From positions 35,873 through 99,872 of the forward strand of contig JACPBQ010000005.1 in NCBI GenBank assembly GCA_016180235.1: a stretch of 64,000 bases of DNA. Direction: 5' to 3'. This DNA comes from Candidatus Woesearchaeota archaeon. GTDB taxonomy: Archaea > Nanobdellota > Nanobdellia > Woesearchaeales > GW2011-AR4. Under the pieces are notes generated by a model that saw only the letters and a list, made by a program, of their open reading frames with translations, was not told where the DNA came from and made no database searches. Numbering within the stretch: position 1 is the stretch's first letter; every line of letters begins with the position of its first letter. Positions 1 to 7,608 of this stretch are shown here, in pieces. The position numbers and the translations under genes are program-made.

Positions 1-2
1 TT

Positions 3-698
3 GAGCAGGAATTCTCCCAATATGAAGGCGTTAAGCTTGACCTGGAAAAGAACGAGGAGCAGCTAAAGGGCGAGATAAGCAAATTCGAGAGGATGAGAGA
101 GCAGATAGGCAGCGTCAACATGAGGGCTCTGGAGATATATGAGGACGTGGAAAATGAGTACCGTATCCTGCTGGAAAAGAAAGAACGCCTCGGCAAGGAA
201 AAGGAAGATGTGCTGAAGATGATGGAAGAGATAGAAGGGAAGAAAAAAGGCCTTTTCATGAGGATATTTGATGCCATAAATGCCAATTTCCAGAAATTTT
301 TCACCATGCTCACGACAAAAGGGGCGCAAGCCACACTGGTGATAGAAGACGAGGAAAATCCTTTTGAGGCAGGAGTGAGGATCAATGTAAAGATTACAGG
401 AAGCAAATTCCTGGATATAAGAAGCTTAAGCGGGGGAGAAAAGACAATGACAGCCCTTGCCTTCATATTTGCAATACAGGAGCACGAGCCGGCTTCTTTC
501 TATGTTTTGGATGAGGTCGATGCGGCTTTGGACAAGCACAACAGCCAGAAGTTTGCCAAACTGATAAGGCAGTACTCCAATAATGCCCAATATGTAATAA
601 TAAGCCACAATGATGCTGTCATATCCGAGGCTGATACCCTGTACGGGGTTTCAATGAACGAGCACGGGATAAGCCAGGTTGTAAGCCTGAGGGTTTAG
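3..698 (+). CDS. smc: SMC chromosome segregation ATPase, C-terminal part (5' end outside window)
   Basis: The frame is open from base 3, upstream of the ATG chosen by the ORF track, so this is the end of a longer gene. It reads as a charged coiled coil, then GSVNMRALEIYE, typical of the returning SMC coil, then the C-terminal ATPase head. The ABC signature LSGGEK (about residue 144 of the visible part) is followed by the Walker B stretch FYVLDEVDAALD and the switch histidine in ISHND. SMC proteins form ring-shaped ATPases that compact and segregate chromosomes in the cytoplasm. The hinge and N-terminal Walker A lie outside the window. The family assignment is secure. Confidence 0.95.
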   Translation, partial: EQEFSQYEGVKLDLEKNEEQLKGEISKFERMREQIGSVNMRALEIYEDVENEYRILLEKKERLGKEKEDVLKMMEEIEGKKKGLFMRIFDAINANFQKFFTMLTTKGAQATLVIEDEENPFEAGVRINVKITGSKFLDIRSLSGGEKTMTALAFIFAIQEHEPASFYVLDEVDAALDKHNSQKFAKLIRQYSNNAQYVIISHNDAVISEADTLYGVSMNEHGISQVVSLRV

Positions 699-847
699 AT
701 TTTCAAATAGTTTTTTCAATTAGCTTTAAATTTCCAATTATATTCTACGCAATAATTTTACCTTGCCATTCATAAAAAAGCCCTTTCAATAGGTTCAAAC
801 CAAAAATTATTAAAACGATTCGAGGGCCACTCCAGAAAGGAGGAAAA

Positions 848-2095
848 ATGAAAATTGCCGTATTTACAGACTCTTTTTACCCAAAAATAGATGGCATAGC
901 AATAAGCTCTCTGGAAACCATTAAGAGGCTTGCTGAAAAAGGCCATAAGCTAAAAGTTTTCTGCCCCGACAATCTCGGAAACAACGATGAAGTTAGAATT
1001 AAGAATACAGAATTACACAGGATTTTCAGTTTTCCACTATTATCATACAAAGAAGTGGTTGTTGCAGTTCCAAAAAAAAGAAGAATCCTGAAGATTGTTG
1101 AAGGATTTAATCCTGATGTATTATATCTTCTTAGCCCAGGACCTATCGGCATAACCGCGACGTATATCAAAAAAAAGCTGAAAATTCCGTTGGTTGGAGC
1201 ATACACCACAGTAATTGCTGAGCAGCTTATGTATCTTTCTCCGATACGCCTGCTTAAACTTGACGCGGTCAAAGAGACTTTGTTTAAAAAGCACCATTTC
1301 CACAAGCATAAGGAAGAAACCATGCTGAAAAAAATAGTTTGGGGCATAAGCCTGCACATTTATAAAAAATGTGATTTTATCACAGTCCCATCGTATCCGA
1401 TAAAAGAAGAGCTGATTAAGAGAAAAATGGAAAAGCCAATTCAAGTCATTTCTTGTGGTATCGACATTAAAAATATAAAAAAAAGAAGCCCCTTGAAAAA
1501 AACCGGATTTTCTATACTTCATGTAGGAAGGCTTTCCCATGAGAAAAAAATCGAGATTGTCATTGAAGCTTTTTCTCATTTAGTAAAAAAATATCCACAA
1601 GCAAGCCTGGATATAATAGGCGACGGCCCTGCCAGAAAAAGCCTCGAAATATTTTGCAGCAACCTAAGTTTAGGAAACAAAGTCTTTTTTCATGGTTATG
1701 TAAAGCATGAAAAGGTGCTCAATATGTATAGAGATTATGACTTATTTGTAACTGCAAGCGACATGGAAACTTTAGGCCTGGTCGTTGTTGAAGCTATGGC
1801 CTCTGGCTTGCCTGCTATTGGGGTTGACAAGTATGCGCTGCCAAGCATAATAATAAATGGGAAAAACGGGTTAATCTGCAAGCCAAATGATGTTGATTGT
1901 ATAGCAAAATCCTGTGAAAAAATTTTATCAGATGAAATCCTATACAGAAAATTTTCGAGAAATTCCTTAAGATTTGCAGAGGAACACGGTATTGGGAGAG
2001 TAATTAGCAAACTGGAAGCGGTTTTTCTAAAACTTGCTAAAGACAAAAAAAACCGCTTACCCGGAAACACCAACATGGAATTTCAGATAAGGTAG
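848..2095 (+). CDS. Glycosyltransferase family 4 (GT-B fold)
   Basis: A 415-residue protein starting MKIAVFTDSFYPKIDGIA, the usual N-terminal Rossmann motif of GT4 enzymes. The C-terminal nucleotide-sugar domain shows LHVGRLSHEKKIEIVIEAF, IIGDGPARKSLE and the EX7E motif region ETLGLVVVEAMASGLPAIG. An AGGAGG ribosome binding site sits 5 bases before the ATG. GT4 enzymes move a sugar from a nucleotide or lipid donor to lipid or glycan acceptors, often in glycolipid or surface-glycan synthesis. The substrate cannot be read from sequence. The gene ends convergently, overlapping the PAP2 phosphatase gene by 13 bp, so a shared lipid pathway is possible but unproven. Confidence 0.9.
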   Translation: MKIAVFTDSFYPKIDGIAISSLETIKRLAEKGHKLKVFCPDNLGNNDEVRIKNTELHRIFSFPLLSYKEVVVAVPKKRRILKIVEGFNPDVLYLLSPGPIGITATYIKKKLKIPLVGAYTTVIAEQLMYLSPIRLLKLDAVKETLFKKHHFHKHKEETMLKKIVWGISLHIYKKCDFITVPSYPIKEELIKRKMEKPIQVISCGIDIKNIKKRSPLKKTGFSILHVGRLSHEKKIEIVIEAFSHLVKKYPQASLDIIGDGPARKSLEIFCSNLSLGNKVFFHGYVKHEKVLNMYRDYDLFVTASDMETLGLVVVEAMASGLPAIGVDKYALPSIIINGKNGLICKPNDVDCIAKSCEKILSDEILYRKFSRNSLRFAEEHGIGRVISKLEAVFLKLAKDKKNRLPGNTNMEFQIR

Positions 2096-2547
2096 AAAAC
2101 AAAAAGGCTAAGGAATATCAGAAGCCCTATGGCATAACCTGCAAGGATATCCTTGAAATAATGCTTTTTCAGGAAATGCCTTGAATAGCCCACGAGCATG
2201 ATTATCAGGATGAAGATAGTATCAATAAGCAGGCTGTCCACGCTCTTGATTATAACCAGACCGGAGTACATTATACTGGCTGAATGAACGCTTGGAAAAC
2301 TGCCTGATTCTATTTTTTCGAGAAGGTTTGTGAAATCCTCCTTATCAGGCCTGTCCTTATGGAAGATGAGCTTTATGAAGTAGCATATCGCAAGAGTTAT
2401 AACGAGACCAAGGCTAGCCCGCTTAAGAAGGGACTGTTCAACAACAAGAAGGTAAAAAATTAGGATGATCAATACATTTCCAAGTCCTGAAAAGTCCCTG
2501 AAAAACTCATAAGTCTGCGTTTTTAAAAAGTTCCTGTATTTTTTCAT
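2083..2547 (-). CDS. PAP2-superfamily membrane phosphatase
   Basis: The ORF track starts at 2712, but its first 55 codons lie in a tRNA gene; the real ATG is at 2547 (MKKYRNFLK), giving 154 aa. All three PAP2 motifs are present: K-X6-RP (KLIFHKDRP), PSVHS, and SRHFLKKHYFKD (SR-X5-H-X3-D). Several hydrophobic segments imply an integral membrane enzyme. Family members remove phosphate from phosphatidic acid, isoprenyl diphosphates or similar lipids. The start lies only 7 bp downstream of the tRNA-Gly gene on the same strand, so it may be cotranscribed with the tRNA. Substrate unknown. Confidence 0.88.
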   Translation of the reverse strand: MKKYRNFLKTQTYEFFRDFSGLGNVLIILIFYLLVVEQSLLKRASLGLVITLAICYFIKLIFHKDRPDKEDFTNLLEKIESGSFPSVHSASIMYSGLVIIKSVDSLLIDTIFILIIMLVGYSRHFLKKHYFKDILAGYAIGLLIFLSLFVFYLI

Positions 2548-2554
2548 TGTAAAA

Positions 2555-2710
2555 TGCGTCGGCCGGGACTCCCAAATCCCGAGGAATTTTAGCTGCCCTC
2601 TGGGATATTCGAACCCGGATAAACGGCTGTCTTTGCGCAAGCAGGGATCCAGCGAATCTTTGATCTTAGCGCGTGGAAGGCCGTTGTCATAGCCGTTAGA
2701 CCACCGACGC
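2555..2710 (-). tRNA. tRNA-Gly(UCC) with two introns
   Basis: On the minus strand the 7-bp acceptor stem GCGTCGG/CCGACGC is perfect. The D arm GTCTAACGGCTATGAC is followed by anticodon stem ACGGC/GCCGT and loop CTTCCA, giving anticodon TCC. Between A37 and position 38 lies a 45-nt intron. The T stem CCGGG/CCCGG encloses TTCGAAT interrupted by a second insert of 39 nt that folds on itself (ATCCC...GGGAT). Gene length 156 minus 84 nt of introns gives 72 nt, a normal tRNA. Intron 1 is at the canonical site; the T-loop site is non-canonical. Exact splice points may shift by a base or two. Confidence 0.87.
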
Positions 2711-2890
2711 ATCCATGGTAAAAGATTGTCAAGAGATTTATAAATTTAATTGTTTTAAAGTAAAATAGCGAGCAACTTTGATCTTAGGACAAAATTCATT
2801 CTGTTCGCTTCGCTCACCATGCCACTGACCAAAATACCAAAATTATTAAATACTCCACTAAATAAGACATACTTAACGGGGGTGATAAGA

Positions 2891-3409
2891 TTGCAGTCTG
2901 AAGAAAGTTCTACTTATAAAAATCTAATTTCCAATATAGACCTCAACAGAAGCATAGACACTATTGATTATTTTAATTTTTCAGATATGGATAAAGAGCC
3001 AAAGTTCATGGAGTTTTTAAATGATATCAGCCAGGACAATGATACAATAGAGCTCAGCCTGATAAAGAATAAAGTGTACAAGGAAGCGGTAATAATGTCA
3101 TTGAATATAATCAATGCTGAAAAAGGCCTGCTGAAAGAGATAATAAAAGACGAGCAGAAGACTTTCGGCGGAAGCAAGCTTTTTTATGTGAATGACGGCT
3201 TTGACAGGATACTGGTAATGGCTGTGCGGGGAAGCATGGACGGAAAACTGAACATGGCCATAAACAGGCTGAACAAGGCAAATGAGAAAATATACAGGCT
3301 GAATGCGAAGATAAAAAAGGACAATATGGAAGTTTATATGAAGAGGAAAAGCATAAACGACAGGAAAGATTCAATAGCAAATATGATCAATAATAATCTT
3401 AAAGTCTAG
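2891..3409 (+). CDS. Hypothetical protein, alpha-helical
   Basis: I do not recognise this family. The ORF track begins at 2819, but a strong GGGGGTGAT ribosome binding site sits just before an in-frame TTG at 2891, so I take LQSEESSTYKN as the start (172 aa). The protein is rich in charged residues and looks mostly helical, with a lysine-rich end (NKANEKIYRLNAKIKKDNMEVYMKRKS). No signal peptide or membrane segment is seen. Its stop codon overlaps the stop of the convergent DHH gene. The coding call is good; function is unknown. Confidence 0.7.
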   Translation: MQSEESSTYKNLISNIDLNRSIDTIDYFNFSDMDKEPKFMEFLNDISQDNDTIELSLIKNKVYKEAVIMSLNIINAEKGLLKEIIKDEQKTFGGSKLFYVNDGFDRILVMAVRGSMDGKLNMAINRLNKANEKIYRLNAKIKKDNMEVYMKRKSINDRKDSIANMINNNLKV

Positions 3410-4434
3410 GCCAGATTTTTCTTCAGATTCTCTACGAACTCCCTGAACTGGCGCTGCTTTACATTTGCGCCGCATGCATACTCGTGGCCTCCGCCATAGC
3501 CCTCTAAGCCGGCCAATGCCTTGTCAAGGAGCGGAGGCAGGATTGTGTTTTTGCTCCTTATGCTCATCCTCACATCATCATCTTTTTTCCTTCCAACCAA
3601 TATCACCTTATCCGGGAATTGGTACAGCAGCTCATTTGCTATATCACCGGTAAAGCTCATCTTGTCATCTTCGTATGTAAAAACCAGAAGCTTATCCCTG
3701 GTTGCAGCCTTGACTGCGCTTTTCAGCATATCATTGTATATTTTATTGAGCTTCTCATACCGTTTGTAGATGAATTTCCCGGCAGCGGTTTCCTGGTTGA
3801 GGATCTCGTAAGGGGTCTTTATCCTTGTAAGTATCTTGATGTTTTTCATGACGTCTGCTGTTTTGCCCTTCAGGCAGAAAGAAAATATTTTGATCAACGT
3901 CCCAAGTTTTGTTGTAAAATAAATGTCGCCTATCGTATTTTTATCTTCAATCAAATCCGGATACTGCTTTCTGAAATCGCCAAGAAATTCAGGAATATAG
4001 TAATCTGCTATGCTCCCTAAAGCCGCTATCCACAAGTCCTGCTTAACGACATTATAGCACATGTAGGTCGTAGGGGTATTTGAATCCTTTTTCCTAATCC
4101 TTGGGTTGAAATACAAAACACCATTAACCTTGTGCGGGCCGTGGTGGTCAATCCAGACTATGGGCTCGGGGCATGCATCCACAAAATCCTGGCCCAAAAG
4201 GGCAACATCGAGCACAAAAACCTTGTCAGGCTTATAGTCTTCCAGGCTTGGCGATAATCTGGCATCAAGCTTTGGGTGCGTCTTGACTACAATCCCATGG
4301 CCCTCCTTCTTGTAGCGATAAAGCAATAAGAAAGAGGACAATCCGTCAGGATCATCATCAAAGAAATACAAAGGATTCTGGCAGTGGTCCAGCTCATCCT
4401 TAATATGCTGGTACTGTTTTTGCGTCAATGCCAT
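3406..4434 (-). CDS. DHH-family phosphoesterase (RecJ/DHHA1-like)
   Basis: The start is set to ATG 4434 (MALTQKQYQH), because the longer track version adds a hydrophobic run without support. The 342-aa protein carries motif FDDDPDGLSS near the N terminus, the hallmark VWIDHHGPHK motif, and a C-terminal DHHA1-type GYGGGHEYACGANVK. These residues bind two metal ions. DHH proteins include RecJ-like single-strand nucleases, oligoribonucleases and cyclic dinucleotide phosphodiesterases; archaeal relatives act with the replisome or in RNA turnover. Which of these applies is not clear from sequence. Confidence 0.88.
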   Translation of the reverse strand: MALTQKQYQHIKDELDHCQNPLYFFDDDPDGLSSFLLLYRYKKEGHGIVVKTHPKLDARLSPSLEDYKPDKVFVLDVALLGQDFVDACPEPIVWIDHHGPHKVNGVLYFNPRIRKKDSNTPTTYMCYNVVKQDLWIAALGSIADYYIPEFLGDFRKQYPDLIEDKNTIGDIYFTTKLGTLIKIFSFCLKGKTADVMKNIKILTRIKTPYEILNQETAAGKFIYKRYEKLNKIYNDMLKSAVKAATRDKLLVFTYEDDKMSFTGDIANELLYQFPDKVILVGRKKDDDVRMSIRSKNTILPPLLDKALAGLEGYGGGHEYACGANVKQRQFREFVENLKKNLA

Positions 4435-4536
4435 GAAAAATAAATAAAAGAGGCTATATTTAAATATATGCATCATGCCAAAACACATGATTAAGTTAAA
4501 ACAACAAAATTCCACTTATGATGGGTGGTTTTTGAC

Positions 4537-5769
4537 ATGAAAAAAAAATTTTCTTTGGGAGCGCTGCTTTTTGTAGTCTTTATCGATTTAGTTGGAATAG
4601 GCATAATAATCCCAATTCTGCCCCTAGTGCTGCTGGAAAGCAGCATGACAGCAGGCCTGGAAGACTCCATAAAGACCTTCCTTACCGGCCTGCTGCTTGC
4701 CAGCTACCCCTTTGCGCAGTTTTTTGGGGCCCCTATACTCGGAGCACTGAGCGACAAGCATGGCAGAAAACCTATCCTTATACTTTCGATGATTGGGGCA
4801 TTTTTTGGATACACACTTTTCGCTTTCGGGCTATTGGCAGGGAATATCTTTTTTCTGTTTATCAGCAGGATACTTGCTGGCTTTACGGCTGGAAATATCG
4901 CGGTTGTAAAGTCAATAATTGCGGATACAAGCGATGAAAAATCAAAGGTAAAGAATTTCGGGCTTGTAGGGGTGGCATTCGGACTGGGATTCATACTTGG
5001 GCCTTTTTTAGGCGGAGTGTTGAGCAATTCATCATTGATTCCCTGGTTCGGCATTGAGACTCCTTTCTGGTTTGCAGCATTGCTGCTTTTTGCCAACATA
5101 GGGATGGTATTGCTTCTTGTGAAGGAGACGCTGCCAAAGCCGTCAAATATTTCAATAAACCTGCTCACGGGACTAAAGAATGTAAAAAAGGCCGTTTATT
5201 ATCCAAACCTAAGGATAGTTTTTCTTTCGTATTTCCTTTTTATGTTTGGATTTACCTTTTTCACCCAGTTTTTTCCCGTGTTCCTCTATGACAGGTTTTC
5301 ATACACTCCGTCTCAGATAGGGCTTCTCTTTGCATATGTGGGCTTATGGATAGCCTTTGCGCAGGGAATCATGGTAAGGCCAATAGCGAAGAGATTTAAG
5401 CCCCATGCTGTCTTAAGGTATTCTATGCTTGCCATACCGATAGTGTTATTGCTGCTATTGATCCCAGAGGATGCCCATTACCTTTATTTTATCCTTCCCC
5501 TGATGGCGCTGGCAAATGGGCTGAACCTTCCCAACTTCTCTGCATTGTTCTCCAACCTCGCAAGCAAAAGCTCACAGGGCGAGATACTCGGCATCGAGCA
5601 GTCCCTTCTTTCGCTTGCAATGATAGTGCCGCCAGTAATTGCGGGAATCGCTGCTGCTGTCTCTTCCTCGCTTCCTATTTTGCTGGGCAGCTTATTCGTG
5701 TTTACCGGCTGGGCTGTTTTTGCGCTTTTTTACAAGGAAAAAAGAAAAGAAGTTTTCGAGGAAGTCTGA
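4537..5769 (+). CDS. MFS transporter, TetA-like drug/metabolite exporter
   Basis: The start is placed at ATG 4537, 8 bases after a GGTGG ribosome binding site; the track's GTG at 4525 overlaps that site. The 410-aa protein has about 12 hydrophobic segments. MFS motif A, GALSDKHGRKPIL, lies between TM2 and TM3, and GFILGPFLGG resembles the motif C of proton-driven antiporters. These features fit a 12-TM proton-coupled efflux pump of the tetracycline or multidrug exporter type in the cytoplasmic membrane. The real substrate cannot be read. Confidence 0.9.
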   Translation: MKKKFSLGALLFVVFIDLVGIGIIIPILPLVLLESSMTAGLEDSIKTFLTGLLLASYPFAQFFGAPILGALSDKHGRKPILILSMIGAFFGYTLFAFGLLAGNIFFLFISRILAGFTAGNIAVVKSIIADTSDEKSKVKNFGLVGVAFGLGFILGPFLGGVLSNSSLIPWFGIETPFWFAALLLFANIGMVLLLVKETLPKPSNISINLLTGLKNVKKAVYYPNLRIVFLSYFLFMFGFTFFTQFFPVFLYDRFSYTPSQIGLLFAYVGLWIAFAQGIMVRPIAKRFKPHAVLRYSMLAIPIVLLLLLIPEDAHYLYFILPLMALANGLNLPNFSALFSNLASKSSQGEILGIEQSLLSLAMIVPPVIAGIAAAVSSSLPILLGSLFVFTGWAVFALFYKEKRKEVFEEV

Positions 5770-5831
5770 AGGCAAAATGCTGCTTTGCGATTTCCGACAC
5801 ATTTATATTCTGATTTTCATTGTTAAATGTT

Positions 5832-7043
5832 ATGCACATTCCAAAATATACTGCAAAAAACCATCCTTTGTTCAACTGCGGCAATCCAAACTGCGCTATA
5901 TGCGCCAAGGCATATTCCCATATAAGGATAAAGAAGCGGATTGTCAGGGAGGATTTTTCTACAGATGCTGTTGCCCCTTTTGTGGGAAGGTACGGGTACC
6001 CTAACATAAATATAGGGATATTAGCGCCCCCGGATGAGCAGGAAGACTCATGGCTTTATGACGCTCCAAAATTCTGGGCTGCAAACAATTTCCAGATACC
6101 AAGGGTAGTTGATTTCAGGAGCTCTTTGATAAACTCCAGGGATAAAATTGACATCAAAAAAAGAAGCAAATTTCTGGAGCTAAACCAGGAAGTTAGCATG
6201 GCTTCGATGCCAACGGATATCGATATCAATCTTAAAAATAAGCCAAGGTTTAGGGTAAACTACGATAATTTCATGGCTCCTACGGGGCCTTATGCAGAAC
6301 TGAAAAATGCCAAATTGACTGAGAACCCAAAGATACACACCAAAGTTCAGAAAGTGCATTATGATACGGACTTAAAGGCGAATGAAGCCTTGGTTTATTT
6401 ATATGAAAATAAATTTGACGAGAATTTCTTGTCAAGAATATTAAGCGTCGGCACTTTAGGCATTGGGAAAAACAGGAAATTAGTGCCGACAAGATGGTCA
6501 ATCACGGCAACAGATGACACTTTGGGAAAGCATCTGATTAATAAAATAAAAAAACATAATCAAATTAATTATTCTGCCTTTTTTGGAAGCTATCTTGGGA
6601 ATAATTACCTGATACTATGCTTTCCGGAAGTGTGGGGCTATGAGCTGTTTGAAACAACGGTTGCAAATCCGCAACATTACATGACTGACCATGAATTCTA
6701 TGACAGCAGGAAGGATTATGCTGATAACACAGCAGGCGGCTATTATACGGTAAGGCTTGCAATTCTGGAGAGATTAAATGAACTGAGAAAACAAGGAAGC
6801 TGCCTGGCTTTGCGCTTTATCACCGGAGATTATACTCTGCCTCTAGGGGTGTGGGTTACCAGGGAAGCTGCAAGGAATGCTATGTCAAGCAGGCCAATAG
6901 AGTTTTCCTCCAAGGAATTAATGCTGGAATATGCAAGGAAGCTTATCAAAAGGAAGTTTAATTGTGATGCTGATGTTTACCTAAAACAGAGCAATATCTT
7001 AAGGAATATCAGGAGCCAATCAAAATTGATGCAATATTTATGA
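5832..7043 (+). CDS. nreA: Archaeal DNA repair protein NreA
   Basis: The start is ATG 5832 (MHIPKYTAKNHP); the track start is an upstream TTG. The 403-aa protein begins with a small zinc-binding cluster CGNPNCAIC, then VGRYGYPNINIGIL and the long conserved Nre region, including GSYLGNNYLILCFP and a C-terminal domain with YTLPLGVWVTREAAR. It ends in QSKLMQYL, close to a PCNA-interacting (PIP) motif. Archaeal NreA proteins are known to bind PCNA and act in DNA damage repair. Length and both halves match the family. Confidence is high. Confidence 0.9.
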   Translation: MHIPKYTAKNHPLFNCGNPNCAICAKAYSHIRIKKRIVREDFSTDAVAPFVGRYGYPNINIGILAPPDEQEDSWLYDAPKFWAANNFQIPRVVDFRSSLINSRDKIDIKKRSKFLELNQEVSMASMPTDIDINLKNKPRFRVNYDNFMAPTGPYAELKNAKLTENPKIHTKVQKVHYDTDLKANEALVYLYENKFDENFLSRILSVGTLGIGKNRKLVPTRWSITATDDTLGKHLINKIKKHNQINYSAFFGSYLGNNYLILCFPEVWGYELFETTVANPQHYMTDHEFYDSRKDYADNTAGGYYTVRLAILERLNELRKQGSCLALRFITGDYTLPLGVWVTREAARNAMSSRPIEFSSKELMLEYARKLIKRKFNCDADVYLKQSNILRNIRSQSKLMQYL

Positions 7044-7135
7044 TTTAGCAATATTTGAAAAAAAATGGTTAAAACCAATGCCAATAAAAATAACCCAATA
7101 ATAAAAACCAGAATAGTTAAAAAAACAAATAAAAC

Positions 7136-7155
7136 AAAAAAGTTTAAATATAAAA
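7136..7155 (+). promoter_or_regulatory. Archaeal BRE/TATA promoter of the 26-aa ORF
   Basis: AAAAAAGTTTAAATATAAA lies about 28 bp before the ATG of the small ORF at 7178. The same core AAAAAGTTTAAATA recurs at 11452 and 60479, each time before a gene or small ORF, which supports it as the strong-promoter form in this genome. Confidence 0.65.
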
Positions 7156-7177
7156 TACCAAATCTAAAAGGAATAAA

Positions 7178-7258
7178 ATGGCTAACAATGATAATAAATT
7201 AAGTTCTGGAAGTGTTTTGTTAGCTTTGAATCTTTTATTGCTTCTGCTGCTGTTATAA
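7178..7258 (+). CDS. 26-aa leucine-rich membrane microprotein
   Basis: Too short for the ORF track. It reads MANNDNKLSSGS followed by a hydrophobic tail, VLLALNLLLLLLLL, which is one membrane segment. A strong TATA box lies about 28 bp upstream, so the transcript would be nearly leaderless. A second short hydrophobic ORF with the same promoter core occurs at 60518. Function unknown. It might be a membrane regulator or toxin-like peptide, but nothing in the sequence decides that. Confidence 0.5.
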   Translation: MANNDNKLSSGSVLLALNLLLLLLLL

Positions 7259-7350
7259 GGCCCAATTATAGCATATTCTTAACGGGTCTTGCATCGCTTA
7301 AAGTTTCTAGGTTCTGGGATATGCTAAAAATAATTTAAGAGTGATATAAA

Positions 7351-7608
7351 ATGAATGGAAAAGAATATCCAATCCAGGTTTTGTTTAAAAATCCAAATTT
7401 GGCTCGTGATGTCTATAAAAGATACCAAACTAGCTATAGAGCAATGGGAGTTACTTTAGATGGTCAAGTAAGATTAGGAGGCCCTAGGCTTTATGTCTGT
7501 AGCGGAGCAGGCAGATTTCTTAATGACTTTATCGAAGAAGCTTCTGCCAAGCACCCAAATCCCAGGTATAAAATTGAGAAGGGCAGAGAGCATCTTCACT
7601 CTACCTAA
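7351..7608 (+). CDS. Small hypothetical protein (85 aa)
   Basis: The ATG follows a GAGTGAT ribosome binding site. The sequence MNGKEYPIQVLFKNPNLARDVYKRYQTSYRAMG is followed by a basic tail with RYKIEKGREHLHST. There is no signal peptide, membrane segment or known motif. The stop overlaps the convergent stop of alaS. I do not recognise the family. Confidence 0.6.
   Translation: MNGKEYPIQVLFKNPNLARDVYKRYQTSYRAMGVTLDGQVRLGGPRLYVCSGAGRFLNDFIEEASAKHPNPRYKIEKGREHLHST

Noticed and set aside
877-1579. Long antisense ORFs within the glycosyltransferase gene
   Set aside because: Shadow frames of a clear GT4 gene; no start signals or protein motifs.
2548-2712. N-terminal extension of the PAP2 protein in the ORF track
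   Set aside because: The codons lie in the intron-containing tRNA-Gly gene; the conserved part starts at ATG 2547.
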